Part shown: piece after piece, positions 53,304 through 64,000 of the stretch | How the letters are laid out: each line of letters opens with the position of its first letter | Position numbering within the stretch: position 1 is the stretch's first letter | Source of the DNA: Eleginops maclovinus | Lineage: Eukaryota; Chordata; Actinopteri; Perciformes; Eleginopidae | Reading direction: 5' to 3' | Assembly: GCF_036324505.1 (NCBI RefSeq) | Contig: NC_086358.1 | Location: 735,829-799,828, forward strand | DNA: 64,000 nt | Notes under the pieces: model-generated | What the model was told of the DNA's origin: nothing | Seen by the model: only the letters and a program-made list of their open reading frames with translations | Database searches by the model: none | Position numbers and translations under genes: made by a program

Positions 53304-56160
53304 TCAGAAGACCTTGGTTCCTGCAATGGAAAGACTCCCCGGTGCCGTCCGCCTCCTCGGTGCTTCAAAGTCCCGGGATTCAAACTTTGGGGAGTAACTG
53401 GTGTGGGATAGGACTTCCTTTTGCCGCCAGTAGCCGCTCCTGGACTGGACGATGTAGGACGAAGGCAGCGGAGGGGATATGTTGCTCGCCGGCGTCTCTG
53501 TGTTCGGTTCCCAGAGGCCGGGACCCTGGATCTGTGGCCTCCAGTTGTTGGGTTTGATGAGCGAGGTGCCGACCCAGGAAAACCCGACGGCTGGGTCACG
53601 ATACGGGTCGTAGGGTGGTTCGTCAGCGCCCCCTACAGGCTGCTTAACAAACGTTTGGCCATTGGAGCTGGATGGTGAAGAATCAGCACCGAACAAGACG
53701 CCCAAAGCAGGACCGCCTTTAGGATCCGGTCCACCAACCGTCCAGCTGGTAGCCGAGCTCGGGATCGCTCTGCTTTCTGTCACAACTAAACACAGAAGCA
53801 GCATTTAGATATTACAGTTTACACATCCGGACCTACCAACCAGAAACAGCTTAGAAGACTTACCGTCGTTTGTCACTGGGTAGCCTGCGTTGGAGTATTG
53901 AGTAGCACCACTATAGGGATCAGGTCCATCATGAAATCCTGAGGCCGGGGTGTTACTTTCTGCAACTGGAGACAGATTTAGGCAAAAAGTCAATGAGATG
54001 TCTAGCTTCCAAACTAACAATTGTTGGGAAATGCACCGTCTTTGTTTGCAGAGTCCATGTGTCCGAAAGGAAAACCTCCATAATCATAGGACATCACTGG
54101 GTTACTACCAGTCTGACCTGAAACCAGAGACAGATTTAGGCAAAGTGCAGAGGAGACAAAGGAAAACTAATAGGTTAGAAGACTTACTGTCTTTTGTCAC
54201 TGGGTTAGGGTTAGCAAAACCAGTAGGTTGTCCACCTCTGGGATCAAGTCCTTCATCAAGTCTACCGGTGGACGCTGGGTTACTACCAGTCTGACCTGGA
54301 ACCAGACACAGCTTTAGGCAACATGTCCAGCAGTTTATGGAGTATATAGTTCATTTAAAGCTTCTGAACTAGTCCAAAAGTTAAAAGACTGACCACCGGT
54401 TGTCGGGGCTGCGTTGGTGTAACGAGTGGCACCGTCATAGGGTCCATCTACAAACCCACCAACCAGAGCTGTGTTTCCACCAGTCCGACCTGGAAAAAGA
54501 AGGCAAAATGTCCAAGTTTTTAGGGAATGAAGTTCATTTTATGCTTCTAAACCAGTAAAGAATTTAAAGACTTGCCTTCTTCTGTCGGGTCTGCGTTTGT
54601 GTAACGAGTGGCACCGTCAGAGGGAACGGGTCCATCAACAAATCCAGCTGCAGTACCATCTGCAACTACAGACGGGTTTCCAAATGTACAGCAGTTTATG
54701 GAGAACATAGTTATATCAAAGCTTCAGAACCAATTCAAAGGTCATTGGAAGACTTACTGCCGCTTTCCACAGACTCAATGATGCCGAAAGGAAAGGATCC
54801 AGGACCCAAGTGGTACCCTCCAGGAGCCCCGATGTACGGAACAGGTCCTTCACCAAAGTCCAACATTGGAAGCTGGTTCCAGGCAGCAGGAGAAACGCTG
54901 TGGACCAGGCGGGACGTCGCCACACCGGCACCCTCATCGGAGGTCCCGGCGGGACCAGGTTCAGAGGGAGGCTGATCCCAGACGATGGGAACCTTAAATC
55001 CAGGAGGGGGAGCAGTGGGGCTGCCGGACCCTTCATCCTGGGACTGGACTGCAGCAGCACTGGAGGGTTGGTTTGAATCCCAAGTCTCGATGAACTTGTT
55101 CGGCTCGTAACTGGGTGGAGCCGCACTGGGAGCTCCACCACCAGAGGGGGGCTCAGATCCTCCACTGGAGCCCCACGCCTCAGTGGGGGGGTATACGTAG
55201 TCTGTAGGGACAGATGTAAGGTCCAAGAAATCATTGAGTGCAGAAGAACTTTGGATCATTTGCAATTCAAAGGCATCGTTTGTGTTTTGCACAAGAAATG
55301 ATATTCAACATTCTGCCCGTCCAAAACTGAAACGTTTAAAAATCAAACAGGTTGTTCTTTATTTGTTAAAGTGCCCCACCGGACGGGGACTGGTTTCCAG
55401 TTTGGCTGCTGTCCTCTGGGGGGGCAGTTCCATACTGCAGGTTCAGAGGAGGGCCTCCAAAGCGAGGGCTGGATCTTCCAGAGCCCCAGGCAGCCGTGTA
55501 GGGGTATACGTAGTCTGCAGGGACAGATTTCAGGTCCATTATACACTTCGGTGCAGAATTACTTTGGATCATTTGCAATTCAACACAAACACGTCTTACG
55601 CACAACAAACTTTGGAGGGGGTAGCTTCTTCAACACAACATTACGTAGCAGAAGAACGGCACAATAAATATAAAAGTGCACTGTACTTGAAAAGCTTTGA
55701 ACCAAATTGATTATAAAACACGGCTTTTTTTATTTAACATTTGCTTCTTCAAGTTTTTGTTTAACTTCTGATCTGAACTTGTGATTCTTGATTCTTCCAC
55801 TCATTCCTTTTTTAACTTCTAGTACCATGTGTAGGGTCGCCGGTTCAAGTCCCAATCAGACCAAATACACAGAGTCTGTGTGTTTTTCTGCTACGGGATC
55901 AGCAAAGGTGTTTCTTAATCTTAATGCACAAAAGCTGATTCTTCTGCCCGTCTGAAACTTGTTTAAGGAGTTAAAACAGTGCTGCTCTTTGTCATTTTGT
56001 TTCAAGGTCTTGCAGATTGAACAGTAGTCACAACTTCTGTTTTGTCCAAGTCTGAAGCGATCTGTGTTTAGTCAGAAGACTCACCTCTGCTTGTTGCAGG
56101 AAACCCCTCCCCAGGGGCAGACAGCAGCAGGCAGAGCCAAAGAGTCCTGCACACAGACAT
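53304..56160 (-). CDS. unrecognised secreted repeat protein, 9 coding exons
   Basis: Exons: 56085-56160, 55380-55514, 54758-55201, 54576-54665, 54394-54489, 54188-54295, 54037-54117, 53864-53965, 53304-53785; all introns are phase 1, total 537 residues. Exon 1 is a signal peptide (MSVCRTLWLCLLLSAPGEG). The mature chain has no cysteine and is rich in Gly, Pro, Ser, Asp, Tyr. Exons 2 and 3 both start DYVYP. Exons 4, 5 and 8 share a unit such as GFVDGPYDGATRYTNAAP; exons 6 and 7 share GQTGSNP / SQTGSNP. The last exon ends with a denser SYIVQSRSGYWRQKEVLSH block. The exon 4 donor is GC (GAAG then GCAAGT), and the exon 7 donor is weak. I infer an extracellular matrix, egg-coat or mucosal structural protein; the family is unknown to me. 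Confidence 0.72.
55205..55600 (-). repeat. duplicated exon-plus-intron block in the secreted-protein gene
   Basis: On the minus strand TTGAATTGCAAATGATCCAA, a TTCTGCAC segment, then CATCTGTCCCTACAG or AATCTGTCCCTGCAG and ACTACGTATACCCC precede both exon 2 (from about 55590) and exon 3 (from about 55290). The similarity covers about 90 bp of intron plus the exon start. Confidence 0.85.
55828..55925 (+). mobile_element. tRNA-SINE fragment
   Basis: GTAGGGTCGCCGGTTCAAGT (B box), then CCCAATCAGACCAAATACA, ending CTACGGGATCAGCAAAGG. Matches the start and end of the 47.7-kb SINE with the middle deleted. Lies in intron 1 of the secreted-protein gene. Confidence 0.6.
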
Positions 56161-57375
56161 GAACCCTCAGAAGCAGCTCAAAGTGATCAGACTCATCTTC
56201 TTCTTCTTCTTTTACGGCGGGTAGCACCTCGCTTTTAATGGGCATTACCACACCTACTATACTGGAGTGAGGACCACAGATCATTGGAGAAAAACAGTGA
56301 GCTACAAAGAAGTAAATAAATCAGAAAGCTACATCCTCTTCATCAACCCAGTCTTTTTCCAGTGTTCAAATTAAGGTTTAAAGTTGTCTCGCAGATTTAA
56401 CAGTCCCACCCCACATTTCTTAACTTCTGCTTCAGTTTCTCTCTGTGTTTCATACAGCTGGCAGCGACAGATATCTCCATCCAGGCCACATTCACACGCT
56501 CCTGATGGATGTTTGTCCTCACCTGAGAGACGTTGTGAGGTCCATGTTTCCTGCAGCAGAAGCAGAGGCTGTGATCTGATGAAGCTCCTCAGGCTCTGCT
56601 CTGATTAAACTCATTAGAAACACCTGGAGACTCTCAGTCCTGCAGCCTGTTACCCCCCCTGCCTGCTCTACCATACTGCCAAACATTACTTATCCCGATG
56701 CATGGTTTGTGTGATGTGGAAAACACCAAGCTATCCTCATTCTGCAGCATGCTTCTCTTATTCTGACCCACAATCCTTTGCCCTGTGAGCGAGAGGGGGA
56801 AAGTTCATTAATGTGCTTTGGTTAATTGAAGTACTATACATGTTTCTTAGTGTGCAGTGTGCACCAAAAATAAAACCAATAAAGCATCTTTTAGAGTTTT
56901 AACTGCGACTTGCAACTGCAGATGGAGTTGTGGAAGGTGTGAAGTGAGCTTCATGTTGATTATATTTTATTTGACTGAAATAAATGCCGACAAACTGAGA
57001 AAGAAACGTGCAATACAAAATCTAGTTTGTATGTACATGTTCTGGCCATGTTGGACATACAATGAGGCGTAGGGAAGCACAGTCCTAACAAAAGTCCACG
57101 CTTTGAGTTCAGTGTGCTGTACACAAAATGGGGGGGGGGCAATTACCTTGTAGTGCATCTGGAGCAGACACAAAGACAGTGTTGTTCCAGGCTGAAGAGT
57201 GAAGAGGCTCCAACACAACCCCCCCTCTTCTCCTGCAGATGAAAGTGTGTGTGTGTGCGTGTGTGTGTGTGTGTGTATGTGTGTGTGATGATGTGCTTCC
57301 TGACCTTTGACCTCCCTGAAGCCATGGATCCACAAGAGAAACAATATTTCTATTCCTGAACGTCACCCAGAGCTC
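56161..57375. other. 5' flank of the secreted-protein gene and intergenic
   Basis: No exon recognised. A (GT)-rich run lies at 57246-57290. Confidence 0.5.
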
Positions 57376-58268
57376 CGGTCCCAGCTGTGTGCGTCTCTCT
57401 TTAGTCTCCCCTGGTCTCCAGCTGTTTGCGTCTCTCTTTAGTGTCCCCTGGTCTCCAGCTGTGTGCTTCTCTCTTTAGTGTCCCCTGGTCTCCAGCTGTG
57501 TGCGTCTCTCTTTAGTCTCCCCTGGTCTCCAGCTGTGTGCGTCTCTCTTTAGTCTCCCCTGGTCTCCAGCTGTTTGCGTCTCTCTTTAGTGTCCCCTGGT
57601 CTCCAGCTGTGTGCGTCTCTCTTTAGTGTCCCCTGGTCTCCAGCTGTGTGCGTCTCTCTTTAGTCTCCCCTGGTCTCCAGCTGTTTGCGTCTCTCTTTAG
57701 TGTCCCCTGGTCTCCAGCTGTGTGCTTCTCTCTTTAGTGTCCCCTGGTCTCCAGCTGTGTGCGTCTCTCTTTAGTGTCCCCTGGTCTCCAGCTGTGTGCG
57801 TCTCTCTTTAGTCTCCCCTGGTCTCCAGCTGTTTGCGTCTCTCTTTAGTGTCCCCTGGTCTCCAGCTGTGTGCGTCTCTCTTTAGTGTCCCCTGGTCTCC
57901 AGCTGTGTGCTTCTCTCTTTAGTGTCCCCTGGTCTCCAGCTGTGTGCGTCTCTCTTTAGTGTCCCCTGGTCTCCAGCTGTGTGCGTCTCTCTTTAGTGTC
58001 CCCTGGTCTCAGCTGTGTGCGTCTCTCTTTAGTGTCCCCTGGTCTCCAGCTGTGTGCGTCTCTCTTTAGTGTCCCCTGGTCTCCAGCTGTGTGCGTCTCT
58101 CTTTAGTGTCCCCTGGTCTCAGCTGTGTGCGTCTCTCTTTAGTGTCCCCTGGTCTCCAGCTGTGTGCGTCTCTCTTTAGTGTCCCCTGGTCTCCAGCTGT
58201 GTGCGTCTGTCTTTAGTGTCCCCTGGTCTCCAGCTGTGTGCGTCTCTCTTTAGTGTCCCCTGGTCTCC
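57376..58268. repeat. 37-bp minisatellite, about 24 copies
   Basis: Unit starts CTCCAGCTGTGTGCGTCTCT and ends TTTAGTGTCCCCTGGT. Variants are TTTGCG, TGCTTC, TCTCCCC and a one-base deletion (GGTCTCAGC). Variants are ordered in blocks of about five units, which suggests higher-order amplification. Confidence 0.96.
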
Positions 58269-58354
58269 GTTGTGTTGGAGCTTCTTGCAGCGTTTGGTTT
58301 CTGCAGCTTTTAGTAAACGCTGCTCATGTTTCCTCTGCTGATTGTTCTCTAAAT

Positions 58355-58530
58355 GCTGCATGTGTTGAAGAGCTGCTGCAGATGTTTCTGTATGTGTTGA
58401 AGAGCTGCTGCAGATGTTTCTGTAGGTGTTGAAGAGCTGCTGCAGATGTTTCTGCATGAGTTCTGACCTGAGTTTCTGTATCTGCATCAGCAGTTCGTCC
58501 TGATGGAAGAGGTTTGAAACTGTCGACCTC
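58355..58530 (-). repeat. inverted copy of the 12.6-kb 32-bp minisatellite and its flank
   Basis: On the minus strand: CCTCTTCCATCAGGACGAAC, ATGCAGATACAGAAACTCAG, GTCAGAACTCATGCAGAAAC, then three 32-bp units. The order matches 12.52-12.69 kb, where the flank is followed by eight units. The frame through it reads HQDELLMQIQKLRSELMQKH, coiled-coil-like. Confidence 0.85.
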
Positions 58531-60300
58531 CGTAGGAAATACAATTTTACCGTCAAAATGTTCTCAAGATCTGAAACCTGTGAGAAAACTGTCCAATATT
58601 GAAACCCATTGACTGTCTTTTCTAAACACGGCTGTACAGAAGCTTTTGGACCTTCACATCCAGATCCGCTCCTCTCTTCACCCTGATGTTTCCCCGACTG
58701 AAACCTCCTGCAATTACCTGAAGAGCCAATTAACCACTGAAGCTAATTGTGTAATTGTTGTTGATTATCGTCTGTCTTTAACATATCAAAGGTCCAGACC
58801 CAAGCGCTCACATCAAACACAGCCCGGTTCAGAACGTCACTCACCAAAGCAAACAGCTCGGATAAAAAGCTCCACAATAAAGTGCTTTAGTCCTGCAGGG
58901 CGGGCCAAGCTGCTCTATGGCTCTGCTAATATTCATACCTTTCCTGCTTTCAGCTGAAGGTGAACCTTCTCTATGGAACAGCCCTTGGATAATAGTGTGT
59001 TTCTACAGACGCTGTGTTTGCTTTTAGACATGCAAACTGTGTCTTTGCAGGTCATTTATGCTCTGAAGTGTGATGGTTTTAAATGCATGCTTTGAATTAC
59101 CGTAACTCTTAGAGCTTGAGACGACAGACTGGTGTTCCACATGAATTCATTTACTTTTTGCAGGTTATTCTGTATTTTCAGAGCAGACTTTGAACAACAT
59201 CCTCTCTCTTATGCACTTATCCTTTATTGTGTGTGGTGATGCTAACGTAACGCACTTTAGATTACCTGGGAACTAAAATGACTTGACCATTTATTATAAT
59301 TTGTGGATTTGAAACATTTGGAAAACAATTTCCCCCTTTGGAGAAGATAAGTACACTTAATTAAACTGAGCTGTATTTATTCGTTTATCAGAAGCATGGA
59401 ACACTTTAATAAAGCACCCACAGTCTCCCATGGTTCTGGGTTTGGTCCTGGGGGGGGACGGAGGAGGTCATCTTTTCCAGAGCGGAGGTTTCTCTGAGGT
59501 AGGAGGGAGCACTTCCTGAGTGAGACCGGGACCAGGGCAGGGATTTGAGGATGGGGGTGCTGTCCTCTCATCAGGGTCCTAGCGGCGCTGCTCTGGACGT
59601 GGAGCAGCTGAACATGACCAGTAGAGCCCATTTAAAGTACTGGGAACAGTGGAGAATAATGCACAATGTGAAGAATGATTGGGGGGAAAATAAAGCGTCA
59701 GTTCCACTTTATTTCTTACACTTCTGTCTTTTTGAGGATAAAAAGCAAAGATTCAACAACATTTAAATCCCGGAAATAAAGTCCAAGAAGAATATGCTCT
59801 TGTAGTTTCAGTTATTCTTCAAACGATCCACAGATCTGGATTGGATTCTTGATATTAGCCTCTTCTCATTCGTTCATCCTATATCACTGAAGCTTCTCTC
59901 AACATCCTCACTTTGTTCTCCAAACACACATCCTTGCATTTCCCATATTTTCAATCTCAAAAAAGCTATCCGCTGATCTTCAGACGTCTCCCTCCCGATC
60001 AGTCAATGGCTGAAAGCCTTCTTGGGTCCATTGGCATCACAGAAGTGAAGAACCAACATTTGGACACCAGGAGAATGTGCTTCAGTGGCCTGTGTCTAAA
60101 GGAAAGGGAGGGAATCCGAAGAACACATCCCAACTCATTTCTGGGTTTTAAGTCCTCTGAACTCTTCCCTATGATGGGAGGTCCAGATTGAGAACTCATC
60201 GACACAGGAAACCAGTAGAGTGTGAAGTAAACCTGCGTGCAGAGTCTTTAAAGTCCAGTAAAAGACAATAAAATGTAAAAATAAAATCTGAATTTGGCTC
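58531..60300. other. intergenic
   Basis: No conserved exon. The segment 59400-59640 has a diverged, repeat-like look (GGCGCTGCTCTGGACGTGGA) but I cannot assign it. Confidence 0.45.
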
Positions 60301-60324
60301 CACTTGTCCCAGATGTTGGACCCC

Positions 60325-61569
60325 TCACAGGTCTGGGATCTGACCTGGGATCAGGTAGCAGTCGGCAGGTCCGGATGAGTTGAAGGGCATCAGGTCCAGA
60401 CAGATCTCCGCCTCGCTCTGCAGGATAGAGGGCAGCAGCAGGTTCCGGTGGCGCCGGGAATCACCGGAAATGACGGAGACTTTGTCGAAGTTCATTTCCT
60501 GTCTCTGCACACTTTGACCCGGAAGCACTTCCTTTTGCAGGGTGGTGTCGTGGCGGTAGGACACCAGCTCGTTGCTGAAGTCCACCGCCTGCACCTCAGA
60601 ACTGGAGCAGAACCGCCCACAGCCCAGGAGTGTGGAGAAGGCCTTCCGGAAGTCTGCATTGAAGGCGTAGATGACCGGGTTCAGGGAAGAGTTGGCCCAG
60701 CCAAACCACACGAACACGCTGAAGGTGGTGTCGCTGACGCAGGCGCCGGCCCGCTGCGCGTCACAGAACGGCACCACGCAGTTCAGCACGAAGAAGGGCA
60801 GCCAGCAGAACACGAAGACCCCCATGATGACGGAGAGGGTCTTCAGCACTTTGGTTTCTCTCTTGAAGGACGTCTTCAGCGAACTCTCTTCGTGGGTCGA
60901 CATGCGGTGGTGGTTTCGCGCACTTCGCCCCACCGCCGCCGCGCTCTCCAGGGAGGAGATGCGCCGGATCTGGGTCTGAGCGATGCGGTAGATCCGTGTG
61001 TACGTCCCCACCATGATCAGCACCGGGATGTAGAAGCTGATGAGCGAGGAGGAGATGGCGTAGCTGCGGTTCAGGCGCGCGTTGCAGTCCGCCGCGTTGT
61101 TTGCCGCGGTGGAGTTCTGCAGGCGGTGCCAGTTGAGCTGCACGGGGATGAAGGAGATGAGGATGGAGAGGGTCCACGCCACGCCGATCATCAGGTAGGC
61201 GAACCTGCGTGTCATCCTTCGCTCATAGCGGAAGGGGCTGGAGATGGCCCAGTATCGGTCCATGCTGATGACGCACAGGTTCAGGATGGACGCGGTGGAG
61301 CACATGATGTCAAAGGCGACCCACGTGTCGCAGAAGTGGCCGAACAGCCACGTGCCCGCGACCTCGGACACCGCGCGCCACGGCATCACGAGGACGGCCA
61401 CGCAGAGGTCTGACACCGCGAGCGACACCACGAAGGAGTTGGTGACTTTGGAGCGAAGGTGGCGGAACCGGATCACCGCGGCGCACACCAGCGCGTTCCC
61501 GAGCAGCGTGGACACGATCAGGGCGCACAGCACGCACCCGGTGAGCGCGCGGAGGCTGAGGCTGTTCAT
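60325..61569 (-). CDS. drd6: dopamine receptor, D1C type
   Basis: This single exon encodes 414 residues. Seven TM helices carry D1-class hallmarks: D3.32 in [19 protein letters not shown], a serine cluster in TM5 ([13 protein letters not shown]), CWLPFF in TM6 and NPVIYAF in TM7, then LLGCGRFC (palmitoylation). The short third loop with IRRISSLE and the long C-tail are D1-like (Gs/cAMP). Tail motifs [15 protein letters not shown] and FDKVSVIS are, as I recall, those of vertebrate D1C receptors (named drd6 in zebrafish), not D1A or D5. D1C was lost in mammals. The N-terminus before TM1 is only about seven residues and has no glycosylation sequon, which is short for the family. An in-frame upstream ATG (28 codons) is cut off by TGA just before this start. 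Confidence 0.9.
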   Translation of the reverse strand: MNSLSLRALTGCVLCALIVSTLLGNALVCAAVIRFRHLRSKVTNSFVVSLAVSDLCVAVLVMPWRAVSEVAGTWLFGHFCDTWVAFDIMCSTASILNLCVISMDRYWAISSPFRYERRMTRRFAYLMIGVAWTLSILISFIPVQLNWHRLQNSTAANNAADCNARLNRSYAISSSLISFYIPVLIMVGTYTRIYRIAQTQIRRISSLESAAAVGRSARNHHRMSTHEESSLKTSFKRETKVLKTLSVIMGVFVFCWLPFFVLNCVVPFCDAQRAGACVSDTTFSVFVWFGWANSSLNPVIYAFNADFRKAFSTLLGCGRFCSSSEVQAVDFSNELVSYRHDTTLQKEVLPGQSVQRQEMNFDKVSVISGDSRRHRNLLLPSILQSEAEICLDLMPFNSSGPADCYLIPGQIPDL

Positions 61570-61699
61570 CCCAACGTGCCCTCATGGAGCTGAACGCACC
61601 GTCACCGCGTCCGGGTCTCCACACAGCCTCGGACGCGCGGAAAAAACCGTCTCCTGCAGCTGAGACATGTTCCCCCTCTCAGCTGCACATCAGCAAAGT

Positions 61700-62671
<972 letters not shown>

Positions 62672-64000
62672 AACAAGTACAAGATCTGAGTACTTCTACT
62701 TTACTCAAGTACAAGATCTGAGTACTTCTACTTTAACTCAAGTACAAGATCTGAGTACTTCTACTTTACTCAAGTACAAGATCTGAGTACTTCTACTTTT
62801 AGACAGGTACAAGATCTGAGTACTTATACTTTACTCAAGTACAAGATCTGAGTACTTCTACTTTAACTCAAGTACAAGATCTGAGTACTTATACTTTACT
62901 CAAGTACAAGATCTGAGTACTTCTACTTTCACCAAAGTACAAGATCTGAGTACTTCTACTTTTACTCAAGTACAAGATCTGAGTACTTCTACTTTTACTC
63001 AAGTACAAGATCTGAGTACTTCTACTTTTACTCAAGTACAAGATCTGAGTACTTCTACTTTTACTCAAGTACAAGATCTGAGTACTTCTACTTTCACCAA
63101 AGTACAAGATCTGAGTACTCCTACTTTTACTCAAGTACAAGATCTGAGTACTTCTACTTTTACTCTAGTACAAGGTCTGAGTACTTCTACTTTACTCAAG
63201 TTCAAGACCTGAGTACTTCTACTTTCACCAAAGTACAAGATCTGAGTACTTCTACTTTTACTCAAGTACAAGACCTGAGTACTTCTACTTTCACCAAAGT
63301 ACAAGATCTGAGTACTTCTACTTTCACCAAAGTACAAGATCTGAGTACTTCTACTTTCACCAAAGTACAAGATCTAAGTACTTCTACTTTTACTCAAGTA
63401 CAAGATCTGAGTACTTGTACTTTACCCAAGTACAAGACCTGAGTACTTCTACTTTAACTCAAGTACAAGACCTGAGTACTTCTACTTTACTCAAGTACAA
63501 GACCTGAGTACTTCTACTTTACTCAAGTACAAGATCTGAGTACTTCTACTTTACTCAAGTACAAGACCTGAGTACTTCTACTTTACTCAAGTACAAGATC
63601 TGAGTACTTCTACTTTACTCAAGTACAAGACCTGAGTACTTCTACTTTACTCAAGAACAAGATCTGAGTACTTCTACTTTACTCAAGTACAAGACCTGAG
63701 TACTTCTACTTTACTCAAGTACAAGATCTGAGTACTTCTACTTTACTCAAGTACAAGACCTGAGTACTTCTACTTTACTCAAGTACAAGACCTGAGTACT
63801 TCTACTTTACTCAAGTACAAGATCTGAGTACTTCTACTTTACTCAAGAACAAGACCTGAGTACTTCTACTTTACTCAAGAACAAGATCTGAGTACTTCTA
63901 CTTTACTCAAGAACAAGATCTGAGTACTTGTACTTTACTCAAGTACAAGACCTGAGTACTTGTACTTTACTCAAGTATAAGACCTGAGAACTTCTACTTT
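62672..64000. repeat. 31-33-bp minisatellite, over 40 copies, open at window end
   Basis: Unit CAAGTACAAGATCTGAGTAC followed by TTCTACTTTACT. Linker length varies (TTTACT, TTTTACT, TTTAACT, TTTCACCA). AAGTAC and AGTACTT inside each unit are inverted, so single strands can fold into hairpins. The array shifts from mostly AGATCTG to alternating AGATCTG/AGACCTG from about 63430, forming a two-unit higher-order repeat. Confidence 0.95.

Noticed and set aside
54716..55234. 172-codon minus frame overlapping the secreted-protein exon 3
   Set aside because: Different frame from the splice-compatible one that continues DYVYP and joins the neighbouring exons.
59913..60191. 92-codon plus frame near the dopamine receptor 3' end
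   Set aside because: No motif, no conserved features; likely chance.
60448..61413. 321-codon plus-strand frame
   Set aside because: Antisense shadow of the GC-rich dopamine receptor coding sequence.

Overview
The window looks like a teleost fish nuclear chromosome. Its genes are split by short GT-AG introns, and the spaces between them are full of (CA)n/(TG)n microsatellites, long minisatellites, tRNA-derived SINE pieces, an L2-like LINE fragment and non-autonomous DNA transposons of kinds common in ray-finned fish. There are no bacterial-style operons, no CRISPR array, and no rRNA or tRNA gene that I can support.

Six protein-coding genes can be read. From left to right: (1) smim36 (+, 5.5 kb), a small single-pass membrane protein. 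(2) The 5' part of hlf (-, 19.0-22.9 kb), a PAR-bZIP transcription factor; its first two coding exons are clear, but its PAR and bZIP exons are not in the window. (3) stxbp4 (-, 26.2-44.7 kb), rebuilt here as 21 coding exons giving 724 residues with two PDZ domains, a coiled coil and a WW domain. (4) A three-exon class A GPCR of the hydroxycarboxylic acid / oxoeicosanoid receptor family (+, 49.2-50.6 kb), with YRY in place of DRY. (5) An unrecognised nine-exon secreted protein of 537 residues, cysteine-free after its signal peptide and with repeated phase-1 exons (-, 53.3-56.2 kb). (6) A D1C-type dopamine receptor on one exon (-, 60.3-61.6 kb). The order stxbp4 - hlf - smim36 matches human 17q22 (STXBP4 - HLF - MMD - SMIM36), which supports those three names; I see no MMD.

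Layout: 0-5 kb holds a 21-bp minisatellite, a 597-bp TIR transposon with a 9-bp target duplication, and a 44-bp array rich in AATAAA. smim36 follows. 7-15 kb is gene-free and holds SINE and other repeat pieces, a 14-bp array (1 kb), a 32-bp array and a 15-17-bp array (1.1 kb). 15.8-18.5 kb is almost pure A/T. hlf intron 1 is nearly filled by about 57 copies of a 57-bp unit. 23-26 kb is a purine-strand tract and microsatellites between hlf and stxbp4. stxbp4 introns carry a 72-bp array (1.1 kb), a composite minisatellite, the LINE fragment and many CA repeats that touch splice sites. 44.7-49 kb is intergenic. 51.2-52.2 kb is a hAT-like element whose interior looks like a captured first exon. 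57.4-58.3 kb is a 37-bp array, and 62.7 kb to the window end is a 31-33-bp array that continues outside.

The genes do not form a pathway. The shared theme is an unusually dense load of tandem repeats inside and between conserved vertebrate genes, plus one apparently lineage-restricted secreted protein gene that has grown by exon duplication. All exon models come from reading splice signals and reading frames by eye; no alignment or expression data were used.
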